Origin: Dickeya zeae NCPPB 2538
GTDB lineage: Bacteria > Pseudomonadota > Gammaproteobacteria > Enterobacterales > Enterobacteriaceae
Direction of reading: 5' to 3'
NCBI RefSeq assembly: GCF_000406165.1
Contig: NZ_CM001977.1
Coordinates: 3,680,808-3,744,807, forward strand
Length of the DNA: 64,000 bases
The number at the start of each line of letters is the position of its first letter. The stretch's first letter is position 1. Of this stretch, positions 35,827 through 45,054 are shown piece by piece. Below the pieces are notes generated by a model that had not been told where the DNA came from, did not search any database, and saw only the letters and a program-made list of their open reading frames with translations. Both the position numbers and the translations under genes were made by a program.

Positions 35827-36876
35827 TTATTTCATTCCTGTGTTGGCAATACCGGTGGTGATGTATTTTTGCAGGAACACAAACACCGCCGTCACCGGCA
35901 ACAGCGAGAGCATCGTCATCGCCAGAATATAGTGCCACTGCACCGAGAACTGCCCCTGAAACGCATTCAGACCGATTTGCAGCGTAAAATTGTCCTGGCT
36001 GGACAGCACAATCAGCGGCCACAGGAAGTCGTTCCAGCGCCAGATCACCGAGAAGATCGCCAGCACCGCCAGCGCCGGTGCGGTCAGCGGCAAAATGATC
36101 TTCCAGTAAATGCGAAACTCACTGGCGGCGTCGATACGCGCCGCTTCGATCAGCTCATCCGGGATCGTCAGCATGTACTGGCGCAGCAGGAACACCCCGG
36201 TAGGCGTGGCGATCGTCGGGATGATCACCCCCCACAGGTTATCGCCCATCCGCAGGCCGATCACCACCAGAAAGGTCGGCACCATTACCACCGACAGCGG
36301 GATCATCATGGTAGATAAAAAGAGCGTTAATACCGTGCCACGCCCACGAAACTCGTATTTCGCCAGCGCGAAGGCTGCCATTGAACTGAGCAGCAGCGTC
36401 AGCAGCGTTGCCATCACCGTCACGAACACGGTGTTTTTCAGGTAGGTGGCGAAGTGGAATTTCGACAACGGCGTGGTGTAGTTATCGGTTTCCAGATGCA
36501 GGGTTTTCTGCGGTGTCAGGTTCTGCACCGGAACCCGCACCACCTCTTGCGGCGCTTTCGGGTCCACCATTTGTGCCAGCAAACCGATACGCCGCACCAT
36601 CGCCAGCGTTTTGCTGCTGCCGTCGTCCTGCTTCGCCTGCCACAGCTCCAGTGGTTTCGGGTAGTCTGGCAGCGTAACGGTACTGGCGGCCTCCGGCAGA
36701 AAACTGGGCGGGAAACGGTTGATTTCTGCCGGTGTTTTCAGCGATGACATCGCCGCCCACATCACCGGAATCAACACCAACAAGGTACCGACCACCAACC
36801 ACACCCAGCTCATGATGTCGGTGATGTGAATCCGCCCCGGATAACGGGTACGGGTAAGAAACGAGATGATCTTCAT
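35827..36876 (-). CDS. Sugar ABC transporter permease (MalG-type) with long periplasmic insert
   Basis: This 349-residue inner-membrane permease of the MalFG/UgpE family has the EAA motif IDEAARIDAASEFRIYWKIILP (about residues 246-267) that contacts the ATPase. Unusually, the first periplasmic loop is expanded to about 100 residues between helix 1 (about 22-45) and helix 2 (about 147-170). It is rich in Pro, Gln and Lys, whereas typical MalG-type proteins have a short loop there. It is adjacent to the other permease and 5' of lacI. Confidence 0.94.
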   Translation of the reverse strand: MKIISFLTRTRYPGRIHITDIMSWVWLVVGTLLVLIPVMWAAMSSLKTPAEINRFPPSFLPEAASTVTLPDYPKPLELWQAKQDDGSSKTLAMVRRIGLLAQMVDPKAPQEVVRVPVQNLTPQKTLHLETDNYTTPLSKFHFATYLKNTVFVTVMATLLTLLLSSMAAFALAKYEFRGRGTVLTLFLSTMMIPLSVVMVPTFLVVIGLRMGDNLWGVIIPTIATPTGVFLLRQYMLTIPDELIEAARIDAASEFRIYWKIILPLTAPALAVLAIFSVIWRWNDFLWPLIVLSSQDNFTLQIGLNAFQGQFSVQWHYILAMTMLSLLPVTAVFVFLQKYITTGIANTGMK

Positions 36877-36891
36877 GCCGCTGACTCCCGG

Positions 36892-37893
36892 TTATTTTTT
36901 GCCTTCCAGACGGCGGGTGAGCAGAAACTGCAACGCCGTCAGGATCATCAGCACCAGCCCCATCAACACCGAAGCCGCCGATGCCAGCCCATACAGTGAC
37001 GCATTAGACGAAAACGCGGTCTGATAGATGTACTGCACAATAAAGTTGTTGGCCGTCCCTGGCCCACCGCCGTTGGTCAGCACCCAGGCTTCATCGAAAA
37101 TCTGCACGCTGTTGATGGTCAGCAGGATCACCACCACCAGAATGTTGGGTGCCAGCAACGGTAACGTCAGAATATAGAAACCGCGCCAGCGTGAGGTGCC
37201 GTCCACCGCCGCCGCTTCATAGATATCCCGAGGGATCGCCTGCAACCCGGCCAGCAGAATCAGGGTATAAAAGCCAACATGAAACCACACCGACACGAAC
37301 ACCACCCAAAACCGCGCCAGCGATGGCTCCAGCAAAAAGGTGACCGGCTGGCCGCCCAGTGACGACAACACCAGATTCAGCAACCCGTTACGGTTCAAAA
37401 ACCACTGCCACACCAGCCCCACTACCACCGGTGACAGCAACACCGGATAGAAGAAAATGGCACGGAAAAAGCCACGGGCGATGATCTTGCGATTGAGGAT
37501 CAGCGCGGTGACCAGCGCCACACCGAGCGTGCAGGTCACGTTAAAAAAGGTGAACGACACCGTGTTGTAAATGCCGGTCCAGAACAGGTCCTGCTCGCAA
37601 GTCGACGGCACCGTATACTGCTCACAGCTCAACAGGGTGGAAAAGTTCTGCAACCCGACGTAGGGACGGTCCCACAGCAGGATATTGGTCCCCCCGGTGA
37701 AGGCGTAGCACACCGCCAGCAGGATCGGAATAAACACGAACACGGCAAACAGCAGCATGTTCGGTGCGATGAAAAACCACGGCATCACCCGGCGGCCGCC
37801 GAATTTTTGCAGCAGGTTGACGGACTTTTCCACCGGTGTGACCAGGGTATCCACCAGCGATGAGCCGGGCTGAATCAGCGATTTTCGGTTCAT
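36892..37893 (-). CDS. Sugar ABC transporter permease (MalF-type)
   Basis: This 333-residue MalF/UgpA-type permease has six predicted membrane helices and the EAA loop YEAAAVDGTSRWRGFYILTLP. A periplasmic loop with two Cys (LLSCEQYTVPSTCEQDLFW) may form a disulfide. GGAGA lies upstream of the ATG. It lies 15 bp before the second permease and 15 bp after the ATPase, in a tight operon. It should carry an oligosaccharide delivered by the binding protein at 43180. Confidence 0.95.
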   Translation of the reverse strand: MNRKSLIQPGSSLVDTLVTPVEKSVNLLQKFGGRRVMPWFFIAPNMLLFAVFVFIPILLAVCYAFTGGTNILLWDRPYVGLQNFSTLLSCEQYTVPSTCEQDLFWTGIYNTVSFTFFNVTCTLGVALVTALILNRKIIARGFFRAIFFYPVLLSPVVVGLVWQWFLNRNGLLNLVLSSLGGQPVTFLLEPSLARFWVVFVSVWFHVGFYTLILLAGLQAIPRDIYEAAAVDGTSRWRGFYILTLPLLAPNILVVVILLTINSVQIFDEAWVLTNGGGPGTANNFIVQYIYQTAFSSNASLYGLASAASVLMGLVLMILTALQFLLTRRLEGKK

Positions 37894-37908
37894 GGTTGTC
37901 TCCTGCGA

Positions 37909-39009
37909 TCAGGCGAGTTGTTCGGTCAGACGCGGCAGTGTCTGGCCGCTCTCGGCGTCAAACAGATGGCAATAGGCCTCTGGGAAGCGGACAAACACCA
38001 GTTCCGCCGTACGGAATTCGTGATGCCCCGGCAGGTGCACGATGATCTCATCTTCAATACCGGCGCAGCGGCCATAGATGAAGGTTTCATGCCCCATCAT
38101 TTCGCAGCGGTCGATGCACAACGACACCCCCTCGTCATGCTCGCTCACCAGTTGGCAATGCGACGGCCGAATGCCCAGATCCACCGTTTTACCCTCTTCG
38201 CCACGAAACGGCAGGCGCAACAGCGTGCCGGAGGGACAGCGAACCTCCACGCCGTCATCCGAGGCGCTGCTGATGGTGGCGCGGAACATATTCATGCGCG
38301 GCGAACCGATAAAACCCGCCACAAACTTGTTTCTCGGCCGATTGAACAGCTCCAGCGGCGTTCCCACCTGTTCGATACGTCCGCCATTGAGCACCACGAT
38401 GCGCTGCGCCATGGTCATCGCCTCAACCTGATCATGGGTGACATAAATCATGGTGGTGCGCAGCTTCTGGTGCAGTCGGGTCAGTTCGCCACGGGTTTGC
38501 ACCCGCAGTTTGGCGTCAAGGTTGGATAAAGGTTCGTCAAACAGGAACAGGTCCGGGTCACGCACGATGGCGCGGCCGATAGCGACACGCTGCTGTTGCC
38601 CGCCGGACAGCGCCCGTGGTTTGCGGTCCAGATACGGCTCCAGCCCAAGCATGCGGGCGGCCTCTTCAATGCGCCGCTCGATTTCATCTTTCGGGAAATG
38701 CAGGTTTTCCAGCCCGAACGCCAGGTTCTTGCGCACCGACAGATGCGGATACAGCGCGTAAGACTGGAATACCATCGCGATTTTCCGCTCCGCCGGGCTG
38801 AGATCGTTAACCCTGCGATCGCCAATCCACAGATCGCCGTCGGTGATGGGCTCCAGACCGGCGATCATCCGTAATAGCGTGGATTTGCCGCAACCGGACG
38901 GCCCGACGAATACCATGAATTCCCCGTCGCGGATCGTCAGATCCACGCCTTTGATAATCTGTATTGATCCATAGCTTTTATGGACGTTCTTCAGTTCCAG
39001 ACTCGCCAT
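37909..39009 (-). CDS. Sugar ABC transporter ATPase (MalK/UgpC-type)
   Basis: This 366-residue ATPase has Walker A GPSGCGKST, signature LSGGQQQRVAIGRA, Walker B DLFLFDEPLSNLDAKLRVQ and a switch His in YVTHDQVEAM. A C-terminal TOBE/regulatory domain follows (GIRPSHCQL). It powers import through the two adjacent permeases. I chose the ATG at 39009 with AGGAAA upstream over a GTG three bases earlier. The C-terminal domain is of the MalK type. Confidence 0.97.
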   Translation of the reverse strand: MASLELKNVHKSYGSIQIIKGVDLTIRDGEFMVFVGPSGCGKSTLLRMIAGLEPITDGDLWIGDRRVNDLSPAERKIAMVFQSYALYPHLSVRKNLAFGLENLHFPKDEIERRIEEAARMLGLEPYLDRKPRALSGGQQQRVAIGRAIVRDPDLFLFDEPLSNLDAKLRVQTRGELTRLHQKLRTTMIYVTHDQVEAMTMAQRIVVLNGGRIEQVGTPLELFNRPRNKFVAGFIGSPRMNMFRATISSASDDGVEVRCPSGTLLRLPFRGEEGKTVDLGIRPSHCQLVSEHDEGVSLCIDRCEMMGHETFIYGRCAGIEDEIIVHLPGHHEFRTAELVFVRFPEAYCHLFDAESGQTLPRLTEQLA

Positions 39010-39055
39010 CACCGTTTCCTCAACCTGTTTCTGTTTTCAAACCCAGCTCTGTTTT

Positions 39056-40159
39056 TCAAACAGAATGTCGCTGCGCCAGCAGCATCAGCATGACCAGCGC
39101 CTGGCCGTAAGGCACCGCGACATTGGGGATATCACGATAAAACTGCAGGTCGTGGCCCATCGCGGTGCCGTCTGACACCCCTTGCACCACACCCTGTTCA
39201 TCGATTTGCGCCATCACCGCCGCCAGCCCGTTATCCAGCACCTCCTGCGGGAAATCTGCCAGCATGCCAAGCTGACGCGCGGTCAGGATCCCGGCGATAA
39301 AACCGGCGCTGGCAGAGGTTTCCAGCGGTGAGTCGGGATCGTTGAGCAGCGTGTGCCACAACCCGGACTCGTGCTGACAGAGCGCCAGCGCACGGGTCTG
39401 CTGGGTGAGGATCGCCTCCAGCGTGCGGCGTACCGGTGCCGACAAGGGCGAATCCGTCAGCCAGCACATCTCCGGCAGCACCAGCGTGACCCAGGCGTTG
39501 CCGCGCCCCCAGAATGCCCCGGCGTAGTGATGGCGGCCCAAAAACGTCCAGCCGTGGTACCACAACCCGGTGGTGGCATCGGCCAGATAGCGGGCGTGGG
39601 TCAGCAGTTGGTATTCCGCTTCTTCCAGCAGTTCACGACGTTTGAGCACCCCGGCGCTGACCACCAGAAACAGCCCGGCCATGAATAACGTGTCATCCCA
39701 CAGTTGTCCGGTGTTGGGGCGTTCTTTCACCGTATGCTGGAAACCACCGTCTTCGGTTTTCGGCAAGGAATGCAGCAGCCAGTCGGCCCACTCCGCCACT
39801 GCTGCCAGCCAGTGCGGTTTGGGGTTATCACGACACAACAACGCCAGCACTAGCATCGGTGCCGTGGAGTTGATTTGTCGTGGCGGCAACCCGGCCTGTA
39901 ATTTTTGCTCATACCACTGTTCGAGCGCCGCCAGCATGGCGCTATCCTGCCGCTGACGCGCCAGTTTCCAAAAGCCATACAGCCCAACGCCCACCTCCCA
40001 GTCCCATTCTTCAAACTGGATGGTCAGCGTCTCATGGGTAGGTTCGCCATCGGTCACGCTGTTGATAGCCTTCAGGCGACAGAACGCCAGTGCGACCTTG
40101 TCCAGCAGCGCATCGATCGGCTGACTGCCAGCGGATCTGTTGATTGATTGTGTTGTCAT
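39056..40159 (-). CDS. GH105/GH88-type unsaturated uronyl hydrolase
   Basis: This 367-residue cytoplasmic protein (no signal peptide) resembles YteR/YesR-type unsaturated rhamnogalacturonyl hydrolases. It has the alpha/alpha-barrel motifs WDWEVGVGLYGFWKL, LWDDTLFMAGLFL, WGRGNAWVTL, SASAGFIAGIL and VPYGQALVMLM. These enzymes hydrate and remove the 4,5-unsaturated uronic acid left at the non-reducing end by polysaccharide lyases. That indicates the importer carries lyase-generated oligosaccharides, though from which polysaccharide is unclear. Its start is two bases past the preceding stop; GAGGAGG in the upstream gene's end is the ribosome binding site. Confidence 0.9.
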   Translation of the reverse strand: MTTQSINRSAGSQPIDALLDKVALAFCRLKAINSVTDGEPTHETLTIQFEEWDWEVGVGLYGFWKLARQRQDSAMLAALEQWYEQKLQAGLPPRQINSTAPMLVLALLCRDNPKPHWLAAVAEWADWLLHSLPKTEDGGFQHTVKERPNTGQLWDDTLFMAGLFLVVSAGVLKRRELLEEAEYQLLTHARYLADATTGLWYHGWTFLGRHHYAGAFWGRGNAWVTLVLPEMCWLTDSPLSAPVRRTLEAILTQQTRALALCQHESGLWHTLLNDPDSPLETSASAGFIAGILTARQLGMLADFPQEVLDNGLAAVMAQIDEQGVVQGVSDGTAMGHDLQFYRDIPNVAVPYGQALVMLMLLAQRHSV

Positions 40160-40160
40160 G

Positions 40161-42641
40161 TTACCGATCCTCCTCGGTACGCTCAGGCATTACCGACACC
40201 GTGTCGGGAAAGATGAAAGGATGATGATTAACTGTAAAACCCTGTGCGGGATGCCAGTGCATCAGGCCGTATTCCGGGTCATCAAACGCGACGCCGCCGT
40301 CATCCGCCCATTGCGCCTGACGGTGGCGGAAACGGTCTATAAACGCCTGAAAATCCGCCGCACCCTGGCCGCTGTCCACCGCGATGTACCAGACATTGCG
40401 CTCACCCACGGCGCGCAGTTCACTATCCGGCTGCCCGCCGTCCGGCGTATGGGTCTGTAGCCCCGCCGGGTTATGCAGCGCCGCGTAGCCGTTACCGCCG
40501 CGCACAAAACACCAGTGCGACTCCACCACCACCTCGTCCAGTGCGGTGCGCGGCAGGTAAAGGTGGGTCCAGCGGCGGAGATCCTGCTGCAAATCGAAGA
40601 CAATCCAGGCACGATTGCGATGCTGCATCACGTGCGGCAGGCGGCCATTCCCCGCCCAGTACGACGGGCGGTGTACCCCGTCGGGGCGATCTTCACCGGG
40701 ATGGTTAACCCACAGTCGGGCGGCGTAATGACGACCCAGACGAATATCCAGCACATGCTGCTGATGCCCCGGCTGGCTGGGGTGGTGATCAAACACGGAA
40801 GAAAACGCGACATCCGGCTGTTTCCAGGCAATGACGCGGGCACTGCGGTTCAGCCCCTGCACCCAGCGCGCCTGCGCGCCCTGAGGTGACTGCCACTGGG
40901 CGATAGCGTACGTTTCATCGGGCGGTTGGTACTGGCTCAGGCACAACAGCGGCAGCGCCGCACAATGCGGAATCAACCACCCTTCGCCCCAGACCAGCGC
41001 ACACAACCCGGACAACTCGGTCAACATGCCGGAGCGCAGCTCTTTATCGTAAGCCCGCCCCATGGTGCCAACCGCCACACCGTTTTGGTGTATCCAGGCA
41101 GTCATCAGCATAATACGGTCAATCACCGTGCGGGCGCGGGTGCGCAGGCTGTCATCGCTGGCCAGTTCGGCTAATGCCACCAGTCCAATCAGATCAATGG
41201 GGTAATACGCCGCAGAGTTCCACTCCACTAGCCCGTGCTCCAGAATGGCGTCAAACCATTTGTCCAGGCGCTGATGGGCGATAGCCTGCTGTTCGCGCCC
41301 CCGACGGCCGCTGCACACGAACACCTCATCAGGAAAGTTTTGCCCGGCCAGATATTGTGCGACATGGAAACAGAGACAGTGGTTTTCACTCCAAAACCAC
41401 ATGGTGTCGTTGCCCGGTTCGTCTATCCAGTAACGAAAGCCCAGAATCGCGCTGCGCACACGCCGCCAGTCATGGGCCGCCAGTCGCTGACCCTGATAGC
41501 GTTGCCACAGCCAGATAAGTGGTACCAGTTGAAAATCGGCGCAGTCTTCCCGGCGGCTGATTTTATGCAGCGCCTGATTGAGCGCAGGCATGATGCGGTC
41601 CGTCCCTTCGCCCGTGGCAAAGGCGGCCAGCACCCGACCGATGCGCTCGAAACCGTGCAACGCGATGTGGCGTAACAGGTAATCGCGTCTGGCCGCCAGT
41701 GTCGACAGCGCGGGCGTGGTGTGCATCGACATCGTTTGCGTTGGCAAACGACCGAAGCTCAGGCTGCGCGTCAGGGTGATGCCGTGGCACACGACACGAC
41801 ATACCACATCGTAATACCCTACCAGCCCATCCGGCAGTGTCACCTGCCAGCCGGTATTCCCCGCCGCCAGTGTCGACTGCTGCTGCCAGGGGGGTACCGA
41901 TTCGTTGACGTTACACAGCAGATGGTGGTGCAGCTCGACCGTTTCCGGCAGCGGTATGTCGGTACGCAGGGCCAGCTCGTCGCCGTCAGTCAGGTTATCA
42001 ACCAGCGACACACTGTTGAGCCAGCGGTCCAACGCCCACATGCGCTCACTACAGGCCGCATCCGGCGCAACCTGCCAGCGTAGCGGCCTTTCACCGACAT
42101 AGCGCAGGCTGAACAGATAGTCGGTATCACGCTCACACAGCTCTTCAGCATGCACCACCAGCGTATTCAGCCCCAGTTGCAAGGGCAGCGTCAGTTCGCA
42201 TTGCTGCTCGGTGTTACGGCTAAACGGTGTGAAACGGCAAATCTGCTTGCCATTGAGCCATACGGTTACGCCACCGCAGGTAGACAGCTGGAAAGGGGCC
42301 GCTTGCAGGCTGTCGCTATGCACATAGCAACGGGCGAAGCGTTGCACATGGGCGGGGCACGGCCAGAAATCGCTGAAATTGACGGACTGGCTATCATCGC
42401 CACCGCTCCACAGCGTGTGAAAACGCAATGATTCCGGCAGGCTAATCGCACGGGGGGCCGTTTCCCGCAGAAAACGCACCCGACAAGGCAATACGCCGAC
42501 ATCGACAAAGCCATTAATAAAACGATAGTTAACATTATCCGGTAACGTATCCGGTTCTGCAGGATAATCACTCTCCTCCAGCTCGGTAATCATAAACCGG
42601 TTAATCACACTATTTTTCTTTAACACCCAACCGATATTCAT
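40161..42641 (-). CDS. Large uncharacterised protein, probable carbohydrate-active enzyme
   Basis: The 826-residue product has no signal peptide. The N-terminal part (about 60-300) looks like a beta-sandwich carbohydrate-binding region (VTVWLNGKQICRFTPF, TLPLQLGLNTLVVHAEEL). The middle is an alpha/alpha-toroid-like domain with MWFWSENHCLCFHVAQYLAG, reminiscent of heparinase- or alginate-lyase-type proteins. The C terminus is beta-rich (AWIVFDLQQDLRRWTHLY). I cannot assign a family. It is the first gene of the GH105/ABC operon, so it likely acts on the imported oligosaccharide in the cytoplasm. Confidence 0.8.
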   Translation of the reverse strand: MNIGWVLKKNSVINRFMITELEESDYPAEPDTLPDNVNYRFINGFVDVGVLPCRVRFLRETAPRAISLPESLRFHTLWSGGDDSQSVNFSDFWPCPAHVQRFARCYVHSDSLQAAPFQLSTCGGVTVWLNGKQICRFTPFSRNTEQQCELTLPLQLGLNTLVVHAEELCERDTDYLFSLRYVGERPLRWQVAPDAACSERMWALDRWLNSVSLVDNLTDGDELALRTDIPLPETVELHHHLLCNVNESVPPWQQQSTLAAGNTGWQVTLPDGLVGYYDVVCRVVCHGITLTRSLSFGRLPTQTMSMHTTPALSTLAARRDYLLRHIALHGFERIGRVLAAFATGEGTDRIMPALNQALHKISRREDCADFQLVPLIWLWQRYQGQRLAAHDWRRVRSAILGFRYWIDEPGNDTMWFWSENHCLCFHVAQYLAGQNFPDEVFVCSGRRGREQQAIAHQRLDKWFDAILEHGLVEWNSAAYYPIDLIGLVALAELASDDSLRTRARTVIDRIMLMTAWIHQNGVAVGTMGRAYDKELRSGMLTELSGLCALVWGEGWLIPHCAALPLLCLSQYQPPDETYAIAQWQSPQGAQARWVQGLNRSARVIAWKQPDVAFSSVFDHHPSQPGHQQHVLDIRLGRHYAARLWVNHPGEDRPDGVHRPSYWAGNGRLPHVMQHRNRAWIVFDLQQDLRRWTHLYLPRTALDEVVVESHWCFVRGGNGYAALHNPAGLQTHTPDGGQPDSELRAVGERNVWYIAVDSGQGAADFQAFIDRFRHRQAQWADDGGVAFDDPEYGLMHWHPAQGFTVNHHPFIFPDTVSVMPERTEEDR

Positions 42642-43179
42642 GGCGATTCCTTGTTACCGCACAAAGGTATAAATGAAATAGCAAAAATGTATTATTCAAT
42701 AAGAAAAAACTAATAACCCAGAAATACCTGAAGGTATTTATTTGCACTATTGTGGTTATTTGCACTATTACTGTGCGCCCTCTGCCGTTATTTGGCGCAG
42801 TGCTATTTTCCACTGCCAGTTTACGACGCTTTTTCACTACCCGGCTCAGTATAAGCACGCAATTAATGCAAATTTGCATAATTAGGCAATTTGCACTTAA
42901 CATCGTATTTTTGCATTATAGAGTAAATTATCGCGTGAACAATATGCGATTCTTATCACAAAAAGACGTTGACTCAGCGTACTATCGAAATATATTTAAT
43001 ATGCCTCACAGAAAAGAACACCATTTTTGTTCATGATAAGCCGCTGAATGGCTTATTCATGCAAATTTGCATTCACGTTCTAGGGTCGTCGAAATAAACC
43101 TGGAATCATCGGTCAATAATGCCAATGCACCTGCAACCTGACCCATGACGGGTCAGCTATTTATAATGGGTGGGAGAGA
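42642..43179. promoter_or_regulatory. Divergent promoter region with twin palindromes
   Basis: This 538-bp AT-rich region lies between the divergent 826-residue gene and the binding-protein gene. It holds two perfect copies of the 14-bp palindrome ATGCAAATTTGCAT at 42866-42879 and 43059-43072, 193 bp apart. A related imperfect copy lies at about 42886-42896, and several TTGCA half sites occur near 42738-42760 and 42906. They are candidate operators for the LacI-family protein at 34789 or another regulator; they lack the central CG common in LacI sites. Confidence 0.65.
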
Positions 43180-44490
43180 ATGATGAATCGCTATCAGCAC
43201 GCACTGTTATTTTCCTTCATGACGCTGGGTGCCATTGCCAGCAGCCATGCCTTCGCTGAAAAAACACAGATTACCTTTTTATACAGCGACGACGACCCGG
43301 AACTGGTCCATTTCATGGAACAGAAAGTGAAGACGTTTTCACAACATAACGATCATATTGACGTGAATTTTGTCAGCACCGGTTATAACGCGCTGCAAAC
43401 CCAGTTGCCGATGCAACTGGCCGCCGGTCTGGGGCCGGATATCGCCAAAACCACCCAGATGGGCCTGCTCTCCTACACCCTCGACCTGCGCCCTTATCTG
43501 GCGGACCCAGCCGGATTTGAAAAACGCTACGGTGCTGGTATTGAAAAAATCATGCGTATCAAAGGGGTGCACAAAGACAACGCCCTGCCGGGTTTTGTCG
43601 CCTCCTGGACGGCCGACTTACCGTTCGTTAACGTGACGCTGTTCCAGCAAGCCGGTGTGCCACTGCCGCAACCGGGTTACACCATGGAACAACTGATGCA
43701 GGCCTCAAAACAGGTCGCGGCCAAAACCGGTGTCACCATTCCTTTTACCATTGACCGCAGTGGCTTTCGTTTCTCCGGCCCGGCGTATTCCTACGGTACC
43801 CGTTACGACAAAGATGGCCTGATTAACTTCCCCGACGCGGCCGCACAGGCGTGGATCAAAGACCTGAAACGCTGGTCAGACGAAGGGATTTTCCCGCGTG
43901 AAATGTGGGGAGCGGCAGGCGGTGGACAATACAAGAGCATGGCGGACGACTTTGTGAACGGCAACATCGTCACCTATTTCTCCGGCAACTGGCAGTTAAA
44001 CCAGTTCAGCAAGCAAATCGGCAACGGCTTCGACTGGAAAATGCTCCCTGCCCCCTGCAAGGAAAAATGTATTTCAATGGGCGGTGCCACCTTTATTATG
44101 CCGTTCAAAACCAGCAAGCATCCGAAAGAAGTGGCGGAATTCATGGAGTGGCTGGGTAGCGATGCCATTCAGCGTGAAATCGCCGAGCGCTTTAATATTA
44201 TCGTCGGTGCCGATATTCCCGACCTGCACTATCAGACCAAGGATCAGCACGTGATCGACGGTCTGAATACCGCACGTGCCGAAATCGCCAAAATCCCGGC
44301 GTATGTCTTCGACTGGGAAAAAATGGAAAGTCTGGGCGGCAATGAACTTTACCCGATTATCCTCACCCGCTTTACGCAGTACCTAAACAATCAGGTTTCG
44401 TACGACGAGTATCTGCGCCTGACGGAAAACGACGTGAAACGGCTTAACCAGACGATTGCCGCCAACCGGCAGCAACAGAAAGCACAGTAA
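43180..44490 (+). CDS. Sugar-binding protein of the ABC importer (family 1)
   Basis: This 436-residue extracellular solute-binding protein has a signal peptide (HALLFSFMTLGAIASSHAFA, about 7-26). The MalE-type body has KTQITFLYSDDDPELVHFME and the family 1 segments LAAGLGPDIAKT and FPREMWGAAGGG. It should bind the oligosaccharide for the divergent MalFGK-like complex. GGGAGAG precedes ATGATG, so the first or second ATG may be used. The two downstream kinase-like genes are co-directional. Confidence 0.95.
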   Translation: MMNRYQHALLFSFMTLGAIASSHAFAEKTQITFLYSDDDPELVHFMEQKVKTFSQHNDHIDVNFVSTGYNALQTQLPMQLAAGLGPDIAKTTQMGLLSYTLDLRPYLADPAGFEKRYGAGIEKIMRIKGVHKDNALPGFVASWTADLPFVNVTLFQQAGVPLPQPGYTMEQLMQASKQVAAKTGVTIPFTIDRSGFRFSGPAYSYGTRYDKDGLINFPDAAAQAWIKDLKRWSDEGIFPREMWGAAGGGQYKSMADDFVNGNIVTYFSGNWQLNQFSKQIGNGFDWKMLPAPCKEKCISMGGATFIMPFKTSKHPKEVAEFMEWLGSDAIQREIAERFNIIVGADIPDLHYQTKDQHVIDGLNTARAEIAKIPAYVFDWEKMESLGGNELYPIILTRFTQYLNNQVSYDEYLRLTENDVKRLNQTIAANRQQQKAQ

Positions 44491-44520
44491 CGGTATGACA
44501 CATCCACTCCACTGGTTCCG

Positions 44521-45054
44521 TTGCCGCTCAATGGTGACGTCCCGTTTGACTGGCAGACGGAATACACGTTCTGCCAGCAACGGTGGCCGGATGAAGACCG
44601 CTTTCTGGTTGTCACCGGCACCTTCACCCGGCTGCTATGCTGGCGGCAGGGTCGGTTGCAGCACTATGGCGGCAACCTGTTTCCCGTGGGCGACCCGGCC
44701 AGTCAGGCGCGGCTTGGGTTGTGGGGCGTACAAGCCATGCTGCAAGCCGTCGAGGGCATGACACCGCTCACCCCGCTGGTCAATACCTTGTTTGCCCGTT
44801 TCAATCACCAGATTGAGCAGGTTGTCGAGTGGTCAAAGCAGGCCCAGGCCAGTGACTACGCCACGCTGGCGGTCGATATCCTCGCCCACCCTGCCGACCC
44901 GCTGGCCGTAGCGCTATTACAACGCTGTGCCCACGAACTGGCGCTACTGTTACGCTTGCCAAACATCGCAGAACACGCGCCGGAGCAAATCTGCTTTAGC
45001 GGTGCGCTTGCCTCGGCGTGTCTGCCTTACCTGAGCCAGGAGGCCCGTTCATGA
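44521..45054 (+). pseudogene. C-terminal half of a BadF-type kinase, N-terminal lobe missing
   Basis: This 177-residue frame (TTG at 44521, in frame just past the binding-protein stop) aligns with the C-terminal half of the BadF kinase that follows. LVVTGTFTRLLCWRQGRLQHYGG matches VIAGTGSCGLAWHQ..., and GNLFPVGDPASQARLGLWG matches GHEFPISDQGSGARLGLAA. The N-terminal DGGGT phosphate-binding lobe is absent, and no remnant is seen in other frames upstream. No ATG exists in frame; a GTT or CTG codon would be the only alternative nearby. The frame is otherwise intact and overlaps the next start (ATGA), so it may be translated as a regulatory or partner protein. I call it a probable decayed gene. 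Confidence 0.7.
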
